Positions 1 to 12,600 of a DNA stretch of 64,000 nucleotides are shown piece by piece. Made by a program: the position numbers and the translations under genes. The notes beneath the pieces are model-generated. The model worked only from the letters and a program-made list of their open reading frames with translations. It did no database searches and was not told the DNA's origin. Positions within the stretch are counted from its first letter, which is position 1; the number at the start of each line of letters is the position of its first letter. The stretch spans positions 1 through 64,000 of the forward strand of contig JASANE010007307.1 in the NCBI GenBank assembly GCA_030248225.1, read 5' to 3'. This DNA is from Trileptium ribeirensis (taxonomy: Eukaryota > Nematoda > Enoplea > Enoplida > Thoracostomopsidae).

Positions 1-280
1 ACTTAAGAAGTGTGATTCTCGATGTACTGGCAAACGTAAAATATAATAAGTATTGGTAATCAATAGATATACATAATCAATCCATGAAGGTATACATGTA
101 TTTAGTGACACTGTCAAATTAGAACAGAATCAAGTATATAAAAAACCTGATCGATGGCCCGGATAACGCCACAGTTTTTTGCTATACTATGGATATACAA
201 CAACACACAGTCTGGTTTTGACTTTAAGTATACACCAACTACAGTTTCAAACAATAGAGATATTATAATGTACTAACTGA

Positions 281-531
281 GTATATGCGGCCAAAAATCA
301 GTGCAGTCGAAAACGATCGAAATCACAGTCGATCGAAATTTCGTTTACTCGCAGTCGATAGAAATCGAAATCAATCGAAATTTTGTTTAATCGAAAATAA
401 TTGAAAATTTACAATTTTGAAATTTATCTAACTGCGCCAAAATCGAAATCGGTATAAATTACGTTAAATCGAAATCGATCAGTCTTTCAATCGATTCGAT
501 TATTTTGCACTTATTTCAGACCGTAACTGTA
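281..531. repeat. Family B MITE (CGAT-rich), copy 1
   Basis: The interior is dense in TCGATCGAAA words. The right end reads as the inverted consensus TAATCGA...GCACTTATTTC...CTGTA, and the left end (GCGGCCAAAAATCAGTGCA) is a degraded inverted match. Related copies lie at 35441-35600, 37195-37412, 41189-41418 and 41473-41938. This copy ends 37 bp downstream of the LACTB2 stop codon, so it may form part of that gene's 3' UTR. Edges are approximate. Confidence 0.5.
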
Positions 532-568
532 GCGTAAGCCACGAAAAACCACTGCCAACGTACAGTAA

Positions 569-697
569 TTAATGAAATACACAATTATAACTATATATAA
601 ATGACAGTAACGTACTGGCAACTCCATCTTTTACCAGCTTCCTTAAATGATGAGTCACGTTTACAGCTGCAGCACCGTGAAGCTTTTCGGATACATC
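569..697 (-). CDS. LACTB2: LACTB2 exon 6 (terminal coding exon)
   Basis: The acceptor TTTATTTTTAG precedes GATGTATCC in phase 0. The exon encodes [20 protein letters not shown], then LVKDG and a short divergent tail to TAA at 571-569. The HHLRKL block matches the last helix of the LACTB2 winged-helix region (human HLKKL). Confidence 0.85.
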   Translation of the reverse strand, partial: DVSEKLHGAAAVNVTHHLRKLVKDGVASTLLSFIYSYNCVFH

Positions 698-3600
698 CTA
701 AAAATAAAATACATCTTGAGGAAAAACCTGCAAAGCAATAAATTTTCGAACAATGACATTTTCAGTAAATAAATAGTAATACATTTACTATGCCAAGGCT
801 ATGAACAATTTAGGTGTACAATAACCAGGATGCCTGCTATTTATTTCAGTTTTATTGTCGTACCTTCGATTTTTAAGAAACAACCAGTACAATAAGCATG
901 TCGGTTGTAATTACAAGCTTCATTGAAAAAATTACAACTTAAATATCCGCTGCAAAAACTCCACTCATGTGAGACATTGTATCGAATGCTTGTGTTAAAC
1001 TACATAGGTTGACTGTTAACATCATGGGCTGTTAATCGAAAATAAGCTCATTCATACCACAAGATCCTCGAGGCTGTGTAATTAAGATAGCATGTATTAG
1101 CTAACAAATTACCATATTCAAAGGATATTGTAAACATTAATAAACTAGTAACAATTTAGTTTTGTTCTCAGGGTGTTCAAAATGCTTCAAAATAACAAAA
1201 TGAAAATGCTAAAAAAAGTTTCTTGAAAAAAAATTAAAATATTCTATAATTGGCAACACGAGCCTAAAAATGAACGTATTTGAGCCAATTCTCTGGATTC
1301 ATAGGATAGACTGAAAACTTAGTCGTAAGCGAGTTTTTTCTACTCCAAAACGTTCCAATATTATATTTATAACTAACTGAAATTAAAGAAATCAAAAAAG
1401 TATTTTGATTTCCTTTGAAACGAAAAATTTGAACTTCCAATGACAAACGGGTAATGTAAAAAAGTGTGATATTACGTGATATTACGAGAACACATGCACC
1501 TCCATCTTTTATCATAATACTACAATGCTACACGCGATCTGGTCACTCCGTTCAAGTTATACAAAAAATTTGTTGATTCCAAACGTTTAACAAAAGCTAT
1601 ATAGTGTTGAGCACCGGCCGTATAAGCTGCCGGCAAACTAGACTACATAGTTCCGTCATGGCTGTCGGCTACCGATGCCGGTAGCAATGGCGGAACTATG
1701 TAGTCTAGTCTGCCGGCAGCTTATACGGCCGGTGCTCAACACTATATAGGACATGGACCGGTAGGTATTCCGACCGGACAGTGTATAGAACAGCACCTCA
1801 TGTCCTGTTGGTTTCATATTCACGTAAAATTTATGTTCATGTGATATGAAATAAATAAAAAAATAGTATGGTAGAGTTTAGTATCGCGAAACATAACCTC
1901 TTTCGTTCACACGACGTTAACACGTTTGAAGCAATATATCCGACTGAATTGTAAAAAAAACATTACACATTCACAGTTGGTTATAATACTACTTATGCTA
2001 TATCATTATTTGCACAAAAGTTGCATTTCTGTGTCATATTTCCATGAGTATGTACCATTATCCGCGTTTGTTATCTTATAATGTAATTGCCGTAAGTCTG
2101 TCTGTGTGTGTCCCAAGTTTTGGATTTGTCACATATTTTTGATCATAACTTTTGAAACTGTTTATGGATTTTTATGCGGTTTTTTCGCTTATGGGTAGGA
2201 AATCGACATGGGAATACAGAGACAATATTTTTTGGCACCCCTTATATTTTTTTAACAACCCACCCCCCTTGAAATAAAAAATAGTGTCATTTTATACTTT
2301 TTAATGGTGTAACATTTCAATTTCTTCATGGATTTTGACGAACTCTTTTTTGTTTCATTTCTTTATAAGACGTGCCGAAAGTATCGACGAACTTTTGCAA
2401 AGTGGATGTACCCCCCAATTGGGGACCCCCTTTTTTAAACTATCTTATAATGTAATTGCCGTATGTTGTCTGTCTGTGTGTCTCAAGTTTTGTGTTTGTC
2501 ACATATTTTTGAACCGCTCATGGATTTTTATGGGGTTTTTGTTGGATAGGACATCGAATATGGGAATGCACTGACACTATTTTTGGGCATCCCGTACGCT
2601 TTTTTAACAACCCAACCCCCAATTTGAATTAAAAAATAGTGTCATTTTTTGACATTCATGCCGTAACTTTTCAACTGCTTCATGGATTTTGAGAATCGTT
2701 TTTGTTTTATTTCTTTAAGATGTGCCGAAAGTATCGACAAACAAAATTTTGCAAAGGTGATGTACCCCTTCCTTGGGGGACGCCCTTTAAACTATCTTAT
2801 AATGTAATTGCCGTATGTCTGTCTGTGTATGTGCCAAGTTTTGGGTTTGTCACATATTTTTTGACCATGACTTTTGAAACCGTTTAAGGATTTTTGTGCG
2901 GTTTTTTTTGTTGGGGAGGACATCGATATGGGAACGCATGGACACTATTGTTGGGCATCCCATATGCTTTTTTCACAACCCACCCCCTTTGAATTAAAAA
3001 ATAGTGTCATTTTATTGCTTTTCATGATGTAACTTTTCAACTGCTTCATGGATTTTGACGAACTTCTTTTTGTTTCATTTCTTTAAGACGTGCCGAAAGT
3101 ATCGACGAACTTTTGCAATGAGGATGTACCCCCTAACTGGGGGACCACATTTCAACTATCTTATAATATAATTTCCGTGTGTCTGTCTGTGTGTCCCAAG
3201 TTTTGGGTTTGTCACATATTTTTTGACCATGACTTTTGAAACCGTTTAAGGATTTTTGTGAGGTTTTTTTGTTGGGGAGGAAATCGATATGGGAACGCAT
3301 GGACACTATTTTTGGGCTTCCCCTACGCTTTTTTCACAACCCACACCCTTTGAATTAAAAAAATAGTGTCATTTTATTGGTTTTCATGATGTAAGATTTC
3401 AACTGCTTCATGGATTTTGACAATCTTTTTTGTTTCAGTTCTTTAAGACGTGCCGAAAGTATCGACGAACTTTTGCAAATGGGATGTACCCCCCAAATTG
3501 GGGGACCTACTTTTAAACCATCTTATGATACTGTTTTCGACATTCTGACATATCCAAAAGGGTATGATAGTGTTTTCGACCTTTTGACACATCCGTAAGG

Positions 3601-6600
3601 GTGTAATGTTGTTTTATCATTTTAACACATCTGTAATGGGGTAATGTTGTTTTCATAATTTTAACACATCCATAAGGGTATAATAGTGATTTCGACATTT
3701 TGACACATCCGTAAGTGGGTGATGCTGTTTTCGGCATTTTGACACATCCGTAAGGGCATGATACTGTTTTCGACATTTTAACACATCTGTAATGGGGTAA
3801 TGTTGTTTTCATTATTTTAACACATCCATAAGGGTATAATAGTGTTTTTATCATTTTGCCACATCCGTAAGGGTATGATACTGTTTTCGACATTTTGACA
3901 TATCCGTAAGGGTATGATACTGTTTTCGACATTTTGACGCATCCGTAAGGGTATGATACTGTTTTTGACATTTTGACACATCCGTGAGATCGCTATTTTA
4001 ACACATACCAAATGAGGGATGAAAAAACAGAGTAAGTTTGTATTTTTTTCAAAAATGTCATAACTTAAAAAATACTGTTTTCCGGAAAAATGGGGGCCGC
4101 AGGCCCACTCTGCCATACTATCGGCGCGAAGCGGGCCGACGGAATGTTAAAAGCTAATTTTGGTGTAGTATTTATACTGGCTGCTGAAGCACCTTACCAA
4201 AATTATACGATGTTAGTGCCGTACAGCATATTTCGATTGAAGGCGAAATACAATGATTGACCAGCGAATATGCGACTTTGATAATCCAACTTCAGTAACA
4301 ACAAGTTCAAATAGCTTAATATTGGCAAGCAGTTAAATCGCTCGGACGGCAAAATGGCTGGCCGCCCGACGCCAGTGTCCCAAACTACTGTCATTGTAAA
4401 AGAATTAGCTGTACGAATAAGAACTCTTCATTCGACTAAATCTTATTTGTTGGCGGATGCTACGAAACGAAGCAAACTGGAAACGTATGAATTTTCCTTT
4501 CAATTACAAAAAAAGTAAAACGGGACAAATATGCAACAAATTATAGCTATAAAATGGCAAAGTTAATTTAAATAAAAACATTCCAAACCGCTGAACACAG
4601 GACAGACCCAAACCCCATAACAGTCTAGAGCGGACCATTCTTTATAGAATAAGCGCCCCGCTATTCTTTATTATTGAAGTGTTTGAACTTAAACTACGCA
4701 TTTTTAATTTTCGCTCAGGGAAAGACCTTATAAAATATAAATGGTAAATGTTTTTGTGGAGAAACTTGTAGCATAGCGATTATATTTTAACTGTAACAAA
4801 GTTTTTCACTCCACTGTGCCAAAAATTAACAACATAATTAAGTCGGAAATCCGATCAACATTGATTTACTTTGTACACGATTTTAACGACGTCCATTGCT
4901 TCGACAGGATGGCTGCTGCTGAGTGTTCCAAGGGCATCCATAATTTGAGCCTCGCGCTTATTTCTATGGTCTATATAAGCTTCGACAAACGCTTTGGGAT
5001 TATTAACCACTGGTCCGTGGCCTGGATAAATTTTGCCTGGAGTCAACGACAGGACGGTATCGAGCGATTTCATATACGTATGGAGATCTTCGAAAACCTG
5101 AAATAACACGAATAATGGACGCTTAGCAAAAACATCCAATAGTCTAAACCAGAGTACATACGCTCAAGTAAACCGTTTAAAATGCATAAAGAATACAGTG
5201 AAAAAATACAGTACTAGCACAATTGACCGTTGTTCGCTCGCAGAAAGACTGATCTATCCACATAGTGGCTGGGTTAGCGGAGGATTTCTTTACTCCTACA
5301 AAATTTCGGCGGTTCCTCACAGGTCGTGCCCACAAGTGAATTTTGGCTCCCCCTGTGAATCCCCAGCACCTCTCAGCAATTTAGATTTGTAGAGGTGTTA
5401 CCAAAAAATGGTAGTCCTAACAAAATACGGTTATAAGAAAACTCAACACTACTGCTTGTGTTCTGACTATTCATGACAAAATTCGAAGTAAAATGAAGTT
5501 CGGAATGCAGAAAGGTAATAAATATGTAATGAAACAACAAAACGCGTTGTAAATGCATAAAACGCAATAATATGCCATTATAAGATCCCCAGTTAACCTA
5601 GGGACGCGGCTTCCCCGCCCAACTACCATAAGGAGAAATTCAATTCAGGTATTTCCAATTCCCTCCAGGTTGAAGCTGGGTGTCACCAGCTCAAAGCCTC
5701 CAGGTAAAATTTTGATGCTGTGGATAGGCCAGCAAAATAAAATTTTATTTTGATATTTTATAATTTGTTTATTGTTCGCTCGCTTGTAGCAACATTATAC
5801 ATACATTCAGTAATTGCTAGGTTTATAAAAGCATCGGCAAACGTGCAATACGCGTGTATGAAGAGAACTTCTGCCTTGAGCTTTCAATCAGTGGTGATTA
5901 AACATTATCCTAATGAATGTATACCATGCTTTACTTTATCTATATCGAGCAAACGATTGGGCACTAACCGTAGTTCCCTCTCCAAGAACACAATCGCCGG
6001 AAAATAGCACGTTCTCTTCTTCCAGCCGCAGAACAACATGATCTTGAGTGTGCCCAGGTGTATGGTGAACGCTAAAACGTAACATTCATCCTACACAAAG
6101 CAATGTATATACTAGTTACAATATTACATACGTAATATGTCTAGAATTTAGCATACAAGAGCGCAATTAGCTAACCGATCTGCTAGTTCAATTTTATTCA
6201 AACAAATCAAGGATATTATTAGAATCGAATCAACGATTTGACAAAATCTATTATAATATTAGTCTACAGTGCACATCTGTAATATTATCTCGCAACATTT
6301 ATAATGTACAACTATGTTCCGAGCTCCCGCTGTAGGAAGGTAGGGATGTGAACCCTAATTTTCGGCCGCTGACTCTAATGGCCGCCTTCCGCCCAAAGTT
6401 TAACATCTTACATTTTGTATTTTGACACAAGAAATTTTCATATCGCACGAACATTACGTGCAATGTTAGTGAATTCTGGCATTTACTGAACAAAGATTCC
6501 AAAATTACTGCACCAGAAACGTACATAAAACGAAACGCATTCACAAATTCCGGTGCCGGCGAAAATCGTGTTCCGATTGCGGTTCCGGCAAAGTGTAAAA

Positions 6601-9600
6601 ACCATACCGTAACCGAAATTGCGGTTTAAAATTTTTGTTTAAAACTACTCACATTTTTCTTTCGTCTGTGGTCCAAACATATGCAATATAATGATCAAGT
6701 TCCAATACAGCAAAACTAAAGATAAGATGAACTCAGCAAAAGCCGTGTGAAACGTAAGTAGGACAAATAATTTCAGTATGAATTCTTCACGTTGACCCTG
6801 CAAGAGTTTGTAGCTGCGTTTATGGTAAGGAACCGTATTTATTGAAACTGCGCGTGCACTATCACAGTTTGCATTTATAGCATTCTGATCAAAAAGTCAT
6901 CATCATCACATAGCTGACGGCACTGGTTGCCCAACGCTAGCATAAACATGTATCTGACAACTGATCAGAAGATTATAGTATTATGTACCTCTTTTATTTT
7001 CTTTTAGGGCCATATAAACCAACAATCTCAGGTTTCCTACGGAACAACATGTAAGAAACGTGTGTCTAGTAGGGGGTGCGATTGGAGACAGAGAGACACT
7101 GTTTGATCAACATGCATTACAAACACATGCGGTTTGATAAAATTTACGCAAGGCTGTCTAGTGGGAGGTATTTTTGTTCTGGTGGTCCAAAAACAGACAT
7201 ATTGATCGATAAATAAATATTAATAGCTTCCTCAGTCTCTTCGAAGTTCTAGAGAGACAACAATGTCATCGCAATACATTAAGTTTAATGCAAATTTTAT
7301 TTTTAATACATCTTAAATTCACTGTACCTTCATTTCTGTATTCATTTATTTTACTATATAAAGGTTTCGAAGACCAAATCCTGGTTCCGGTTTCTGGTAC
7401 TAGTAAATTTCGGCTCTGGCTATTCCATGATATATATTATATATACATATTTACATGTAGCCTGGAACGGCCACTTACCGGACGTATGCCTGAATCCGTA
7501 TAAATTCTGGGAGCTGCACCTTGAAAGAAAAAGTTCTATACGTAGTGGGGATTGTAGTTTCCCCTCGGCTTGTATTTGCTGTGGTCCGATAAGAACCAGT
7601 CAGTTCCAGCCTGGCGTTCGTGTGTCTTAGATGTAAACCCGCCAACCTAACTCTGCTTGCAGCCTACGCACACAATAAAGCCAGCGACACGGAAGTCAAA
7701 GACGTTTTCTACGCCGGATTCTCTGATGTGGTCAATTCGTGACCAATGTGTGATCAAGTGACGTCCTTATGGTCTGTAGCGACTTCAATGAGCAAGTGGG
7801 ACCGTGGACAAAAGATACATTTACATTTGGCAGGTATGCAGTGACCAGCTTAAATGACAACGGTTTTGGACTCTTGTCATTCGCCGAAGTGTCGGACCTA
7901 TTCATCAGCAGTACTGCTTTCAAGCACAAAAAGCGGCATCTCAATACCTGGCTAGCATCCGATCCGTCGTATCACACCCAGTCCGACTTCATCCCGTTAA
8001 AACGCCGATGGCGTAGCTGTGTTAATGACTGTCGGTCCTACTGGGGCAATAAGGTTAACGCCATGTTTGTAGCAAAGGTACGCCTTAATCTCTTTGCCAC
8101 CAGGTCTGCCAAAAGTTTCATGTGCCCAAATGCTTCATGTCTTCTTGAGAACAACACGAGACAGAAGTATCGATGCTCTAATAGCAATCGCTTTGCGGCA
8201 CCCTCGGCTCCGAAACCGGAGTCTAACGTCGATGTCAGCTGGAATGAAATTCGATACATCAAGCAGATGGAATCTCAAAGCGCCGCCCCAGTCCGCTTAA
8301 AGAAAAGAGTAACCTGGGTGCCGGACACCTCGTTCAAGCTAGCCCAGTGAGCTAAAGTAACCAACGACGACAAACTGCGTTTGTTTCCAAGGCGTCATGC
8401 TTGTAACTACATTAAAAAGGATTCCAATACCTACTGGCCGCGTGTTGCTGATGATCTTAATCACGCGAATTATGTGAGTGACCACAAAAAAGATGTTCCG
8501 CAAGGCCCAGGAAATCTCCAACAGGGCTGGAGCAATCAGTGAAACAGTGCGTGACTCCAACGGCAACATTATCCGCGACCAAACAAAGCGACTGGAGCGG
8601 TGAAAGGAACATTTCGAACGACTCCAGAATGCAAAGCCACCAGATGAGCTCATCAAGCTCAACCCTTTGAAATACAACGGCGTCAATCATATATTACGAC
8701 GTCAATAATCCAGAAGCACCGCCTTCGTCTACTATAATAACCAACGCTAAATCTGCAAAAGCACCAGGCGTTGACGCGGTCTGGGTGATATTGTTGTCCG
8801 CGTTGGGGAAGCTGTTCAAGGCAATATGGCATCAGGAGTGCATACCCACGAAATGGAGAACAGCGGTGTTTTTGCCTTTCTTTAAGAAAGATGATCCTAC
8901 GCAATGTAAAAACTATCGAGGCATCTCACTGCTTTCGATTGTGTCCAAAATCCTGGAAGTCGTACTACTGAATAGGTTCCGCTCTTGCTGCCAAGCCGCC
9001 TTCAATTCAGTCGACCGCGAATCACTGTTCGCCATTGTTGAGGCAGATGGCGTTCCTAATAAGTTGGTTCGGGATGACTAGGACGACGTGCAGCACCACG
9101 GAAGCTATTATACGTGGCTACAATTCTACCTCAGCAGCGTTTTCTATAAAGACCGGTGTAAGGCATGGATCTACATTGTCCCCCACGCTTTTCAGCTACA
9201 CCATGACTTTGGCAGTCAGAAACAGCCTTAATAACCCAGAGGACGGAACAGTTCTCACACATGGTTTCACTGCCAGAGATCTCGACTACGACGACGATCA
9301 AGTATTCGCACACAATTCGGCCGCTACACTATAGTCAATGCTTCGGAAGCTAAGGCTAATCGGGTTGGTCTCGGTATAAGTGGTGAAAAGACCAAGGTAA
9401 TCTACTGCTGCTACAGCAAGCCAGTACTCCAGGTAAACGACGAACAGCTTGAAGTGATGGATGAGTTCCCATAGGTCGGATTAATGATCAACGGTACATA
9501 TGGGACATCGCCGGAGATCACGAACAGAGTTTTTAAGGCATCTAGAGTGTTTGCCTGCCTTAAAAACGTCTGTAGTCGCGTAGAGACATTACGCCGTAAA

Positions 9601-12600
9601 CAAAGTTAAAGGTCTTAAAATCGGCCGTCATGATTTGCCTCCTATATGCCAGCGAAACGTGGGTAATGAGGGAAAGCAACAGTGGCCGACTCAATATATT
9701 CGAGATAATGTCCTACCGCCGTATCCTTGGCGCCTCGCTTCGAGATCATATTCCTAACGAGAATATTCGACATCGGTGCCAGTAAATGTACACGGTTGGC
9801 TATACAGTAGAGTTGCGGCGTTTCTGCTGGCTTGGTCATGTGCTGCGCATAAAACCAGGCCGGTTTCGATAACCTAAGATGATACTTCTTTTTTACCACC
9901 TGCCGATTGGAAGCGACCAAGAGGGGGAGCATTCCAGACGTAGGGAAGAGCTGTCAAACGCGTGATAGAGTCCGCTTTCGGTGACATTCCATGGCATAGA
10001 TGGTTTCGCGGTGCGTTGTCTGTTATGATGTACGTGGCTGTCGATCGTGACGAATAGACGAGCCGAGTTTAGAAAGTGACGGCGCCCCGCGTCGGCGGGG
10101 TCCAGTAAGATTTGCATAACATAAAAAAGATTCCGATGTCCACTGGTTAAGCGTCGCTGACGAATTTAATCACGCCAACCACGTGGGTGACCACAAAAAA
10201 TTGTTCAGCAAAATCCAGGACATTTCCAATCGGTCTGGCACAATGAGTGAAACGATCAGTGACTCCAACGGAAACGTTATCCACGATCACACAATGCGAT
10301 TGGAGCGGTGGAAGGAACATTTTTAACAACTCTTGAATGCAAAGATAACACACAAGAGGCCATAAAGTTTGACGATTTGTAATCCAATGGTGAATACGAC
10401 ATCAATTCTGCCCTGCTAAGCAAAAAGGACGTAACTGCCATTTTTTGAAAAATTGACTTAGAAGTGCTATCCTACCCAAAATTTTGCGCTGAATCCGATG
10501 GTGATGTCAAAAAAGACGTATATTAAACTGTTAATGCGATATAGCTACAGCGCATTTGCAAAAGGGACATATCTCAATAAACTTGCTCCACGAAAAGGAC
10601 GTAAGTGCTATATACGTCTTTTTTGCGTGGCCGATTGTAATAACGTCCTTTATGCGTTGCTCAACCTAAATTTACGTCTTTTTTACGTAGTTGCACTGGA
10701 TTTAAGTCTTTTTTCGTAGCGAAAGCAAGATAAATAGTCCAATTTCGATGATATAAATATTATAATTATAGAGTATTTACTAACTTAACTCACTGTATGA
10801 TATCGCATATCTTAATTATTTTAGGCGTGAACGATCTTCAAAATTCAACGACAAACGACCCCATGATTGCTGCTAAACTATGCTAATTCCAAAGAAGAAT
10901 TAATATTTTTCGAATACCCTTCTGCGCTAAATTAATGAAATTCATTTCCCAATGCATAAGGGTTAAAACCAGATTCGTTTTCGTTAAGAAACTTCAAAAT
11001 TTCTCTGACTACATTCTTCTTTCGGAATTAGCATATGTTTTTATAACTTAGTGCAAGAATGTATACTATTAATGACATCATATGGAGCAAATGGAAGGGT
11101 GTGTTTTGGCCTGCCTGCGTTGCCGATGATTCCGCTTTGAATGCAGTTCAACGCCGGAAAAATCGAATATTCATATATTTCTTCGGAGATGACCGATATT
11201 CCTACGTCACAACTAACAGTCTTGTTGATTTTCACAACTGTAATCTTACGACTGCGCTACGTTCTAAGAAATCGACCAAGCAACTTGAGTATGCCTTAAA
11301 TTGTTTCGTTCTTTACTGCTTCGAATATGGACTTGCGGACATTATTAAGCAGATTGAAAGTACTCGCACAGAATCGGGAGTGCTGATATGTGTTGCTGAT
11401 GCCTTAGATGTAGGCTTTGCCTTAGAAAATTTAATTAACAATGCATGTTGTGCCCACGAGAGATCGCTTGTTTATGTACAACCAGAGTCCAGTGAAACAT
11501 GACGCAACGGTCATGAAAAACAAATAGTTACTATCCCGAACTTTCATCAAGAATACAACCAGTCCTGCCGATATGGATATTCACCCGTAATGAATTACAA
11601 CGCTGGATCAGGATTACTAGGTTCACACCAACATCACACTGTGTTTGCTGAATCTCAAACCGATGGCTTTGGATATCATGATGGGCAAAACTTTGCATTT
11701 GCGTCGCCTTTTAATATGTTCCCGGAAAATTATCGGGAACAACAGTCCATTTGTCAACTATCCAACGAATGTACAGGCGGATATCGCCAACAACTACATC
11801 ATTGTCCATGCTGTTATTGCCAGAACATTCCGCCGCTATCTGTTCAACGGGGACCGAACACAGTCGACTTGACGTTTCAGCAACAGCAATCATATACCGA
11901 CAGATCTCAACTACTCGATTTAGCTGTCTTGCAGCCTGTGTCTTCAACTGTAACTATAATGCCTGCACAAGAGATAGCGTCGTCCGGTGCTTTCCACGAA
12001 CTACACTCTTTCAATCAGCGTGAGGTACATAACAGCTACTATTCCACATCTCAAGCTAATGACGACTACAGACCAAATGTTGATGTTTTACAAGAGCCGG
12101 AAGCAAACAGTTCTGTCATCAATGCTGTAATGGAGCAAAATGACGAAAGAGTGCATAACGTAAGTATCGCTGAAGCAGTTACCGCGGAACCAGCACCAAA
12201 ACGCCAACGACAGACAGTAGCTGTACAGAAGGCGAAACACTTGATGACAGATCAATGTTCATGCGGAAATGGATGTGTAGAGATATTAAATTACGAAGAG
12301 CGGCTTGCCATTTATAATAGTTATTGGGACGCAACGTTTGACCAACGAAGAATGATGTTGCGTGAGCTTGTAACACCACAACCTAAGAAAACGGAGACGG
12401 TAAAAAATTCCAGAGGTAGCTGCACGTACGATTACAAAATAAAGGATGCTAATGGAACACATAAGTCCACATGCAAGGGATTTTTTCTTTCGACATTTGG
12501 ATTTTCAGCTGACAGGGTCATTCGAGATGCCCTGAAGTCTGCCGAACCCAATAAAGTCCCTACCGCAGGCGACAAAAGGGGAAAATCCGCTAAGGCCACG

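Larger units (their letters stand above)
7500..10121 (+). mobile_element. RTE-clade LINE, copy 1 (degenerate)
   Basis: This LINE fragment reads, in order, an AP-endonuclease domain (7690-8040), a linker, a reverse transcriptase (8750-9330) and the C-terminal region ending near 10110 with remnants of the LGHVLR motif. Many frameshifts and stops break it; for example TAG at 9079-9081 and 9331-9333. The RT catalytic box reads LDYDDD where LDYADD is usual. It sits in LACTB2 intron 3 in antisense orientation, and a second copy in the same orientation follows immediately at ~10122. Confidence 0.85.

Noticed and set aside
3519..3988. CRISPR-like array
   Set aside because: Units are contiguous and degenerate with no unique spacers; it is a minisatellite in a eukaryotic intron.
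4816..5106. 96-codon plus-strand frame
   Set aside because: Antisense shadow of LACTB2 exon 5.
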